Notes under the pieces: model-generated
Told to the model about the DNA's origin: nothing
Databases searched by the model: none
Seen by the model: only the letters and a program-made list of their open reading frames with translations
In this document: positions 5,018-5,082 of the stretch, piece by piece
How positions within the stretch are numbered: the first letter of the stretch is position 1
Layout: every line of letters starts with the position of its first letter
Program-made: the position numbers and the translations under genes
Origin: Lachnospiraceae bacterium UBA7188
Lineage (GTDB): Bacteria; Bacillota; Clostridia; Lachnospirales; Lachnospiraceae
Assembly (NCBI GenBank): GCA_002490995.1
Contig: DKVC01000288.1
Span: forward strand, 49,846 to 54,927
DNA: 5,082 nt
Direction of reading: 5' to 3'

Positions 5018-5082
5018 CTATTTTAAGTTCCGCATATGCCCCTTCAGTGCCATGCACAGCAGAAGAATTCCTGTCCCAGGTG
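5018..5082 (-). CDS. C-terminal end of an upstream gene, unknown (partial)
   Basis: The last 20 codons of a - strand ORF enter from the right edge and end at TAG (5020-5018). They encode PGTGILLLCMALKGHMRNLK, a hydrophobic stretch with a basic tail, as in the end of a membrane transporter, though this is too short to assign. The last base of the stop is the first G of the SDR ribosome-binding site, a spacing typical of co-transcribed genes. Another frame is open through the SDR start and cannot be excluded, but it ends inside the SDR gene. Confidence 0.45.
   Translation of the reverse strand, partial: PGTGILLLCMALKGHMRNLK

Overview
The window looks like chromosomal DNA from a Gram-positive anaerobe of the class Clostridia, most likely a gut Lachnospiraceae relative. 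This is inferred from strong GGAGG ribosome-binding sites, mixed base composition, an AraC regulator with a cupin sensor, an AAA-ATPase-like/PD-(D/E)XK protein of a type abundant in such genomes, and an SDR dehydrogenase resembling clostridial BaiA/FabG-type enzymes. No ribosomal RNA, tRNA or marker gene fixes the species.

Left part (1-1379). Bases 1-204 hold hairpins and one copy of a degenerate repeat but no recognisable gene. A complete AraC-family regulator follows on the + strand (205-1146). Its 3' end overlaps a convergent remnant on the - strand (1097-1379): the decayed 3' part of a CehA/McbA-like PHP-domain metallohydrolase. A GC-rich palindrome with a T-run, probably the old terminator of that hydrolase, lies inside the AraC coding sequence.

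Centre (1380-3350, - strand). A complete AAA-ATPase-like protein with a C-terminal PD-(D/E)XK nuclease-type domain ends at a TGA after which the PHP remnant continues in the same frame. Upstream of it are a good sigma-70-type promoter, a short leader ORF whose stop overlaps the first ATG (TGATG), and a probable 38-residue single-span membrane protein.

Right part (3351-4255). About 900 bases carry no convincing gene but many inverted repeats: a cluster of hairpins at 3449-3688 that includes a 16-bp perfect stem, then a second copy of the degenerate repeat seen near 62-183, a 15-bp hairpin at 4101-4144 and another at 4181-4224. I read this as a non-coding, repeat-rich scar region.

Right end (4256-5082, - strand). 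A complete SDR oxidoreductase, probably NADP(H)-dependent, is preceded by the last 20 codons of another gene, whose stop overlaps the SDR ribosome-binding site, so the two look like one operon.

The genes do not form an obvious single pathway. The clearest unlisted items are the PHP pseudogene, the two small ORFs upstream of the ATPase, and the palindrome-rich region with its diverged repeat pair. I found no convincing new system; the ATPase/nuclease with its small membrane partner is the nearest candidate.
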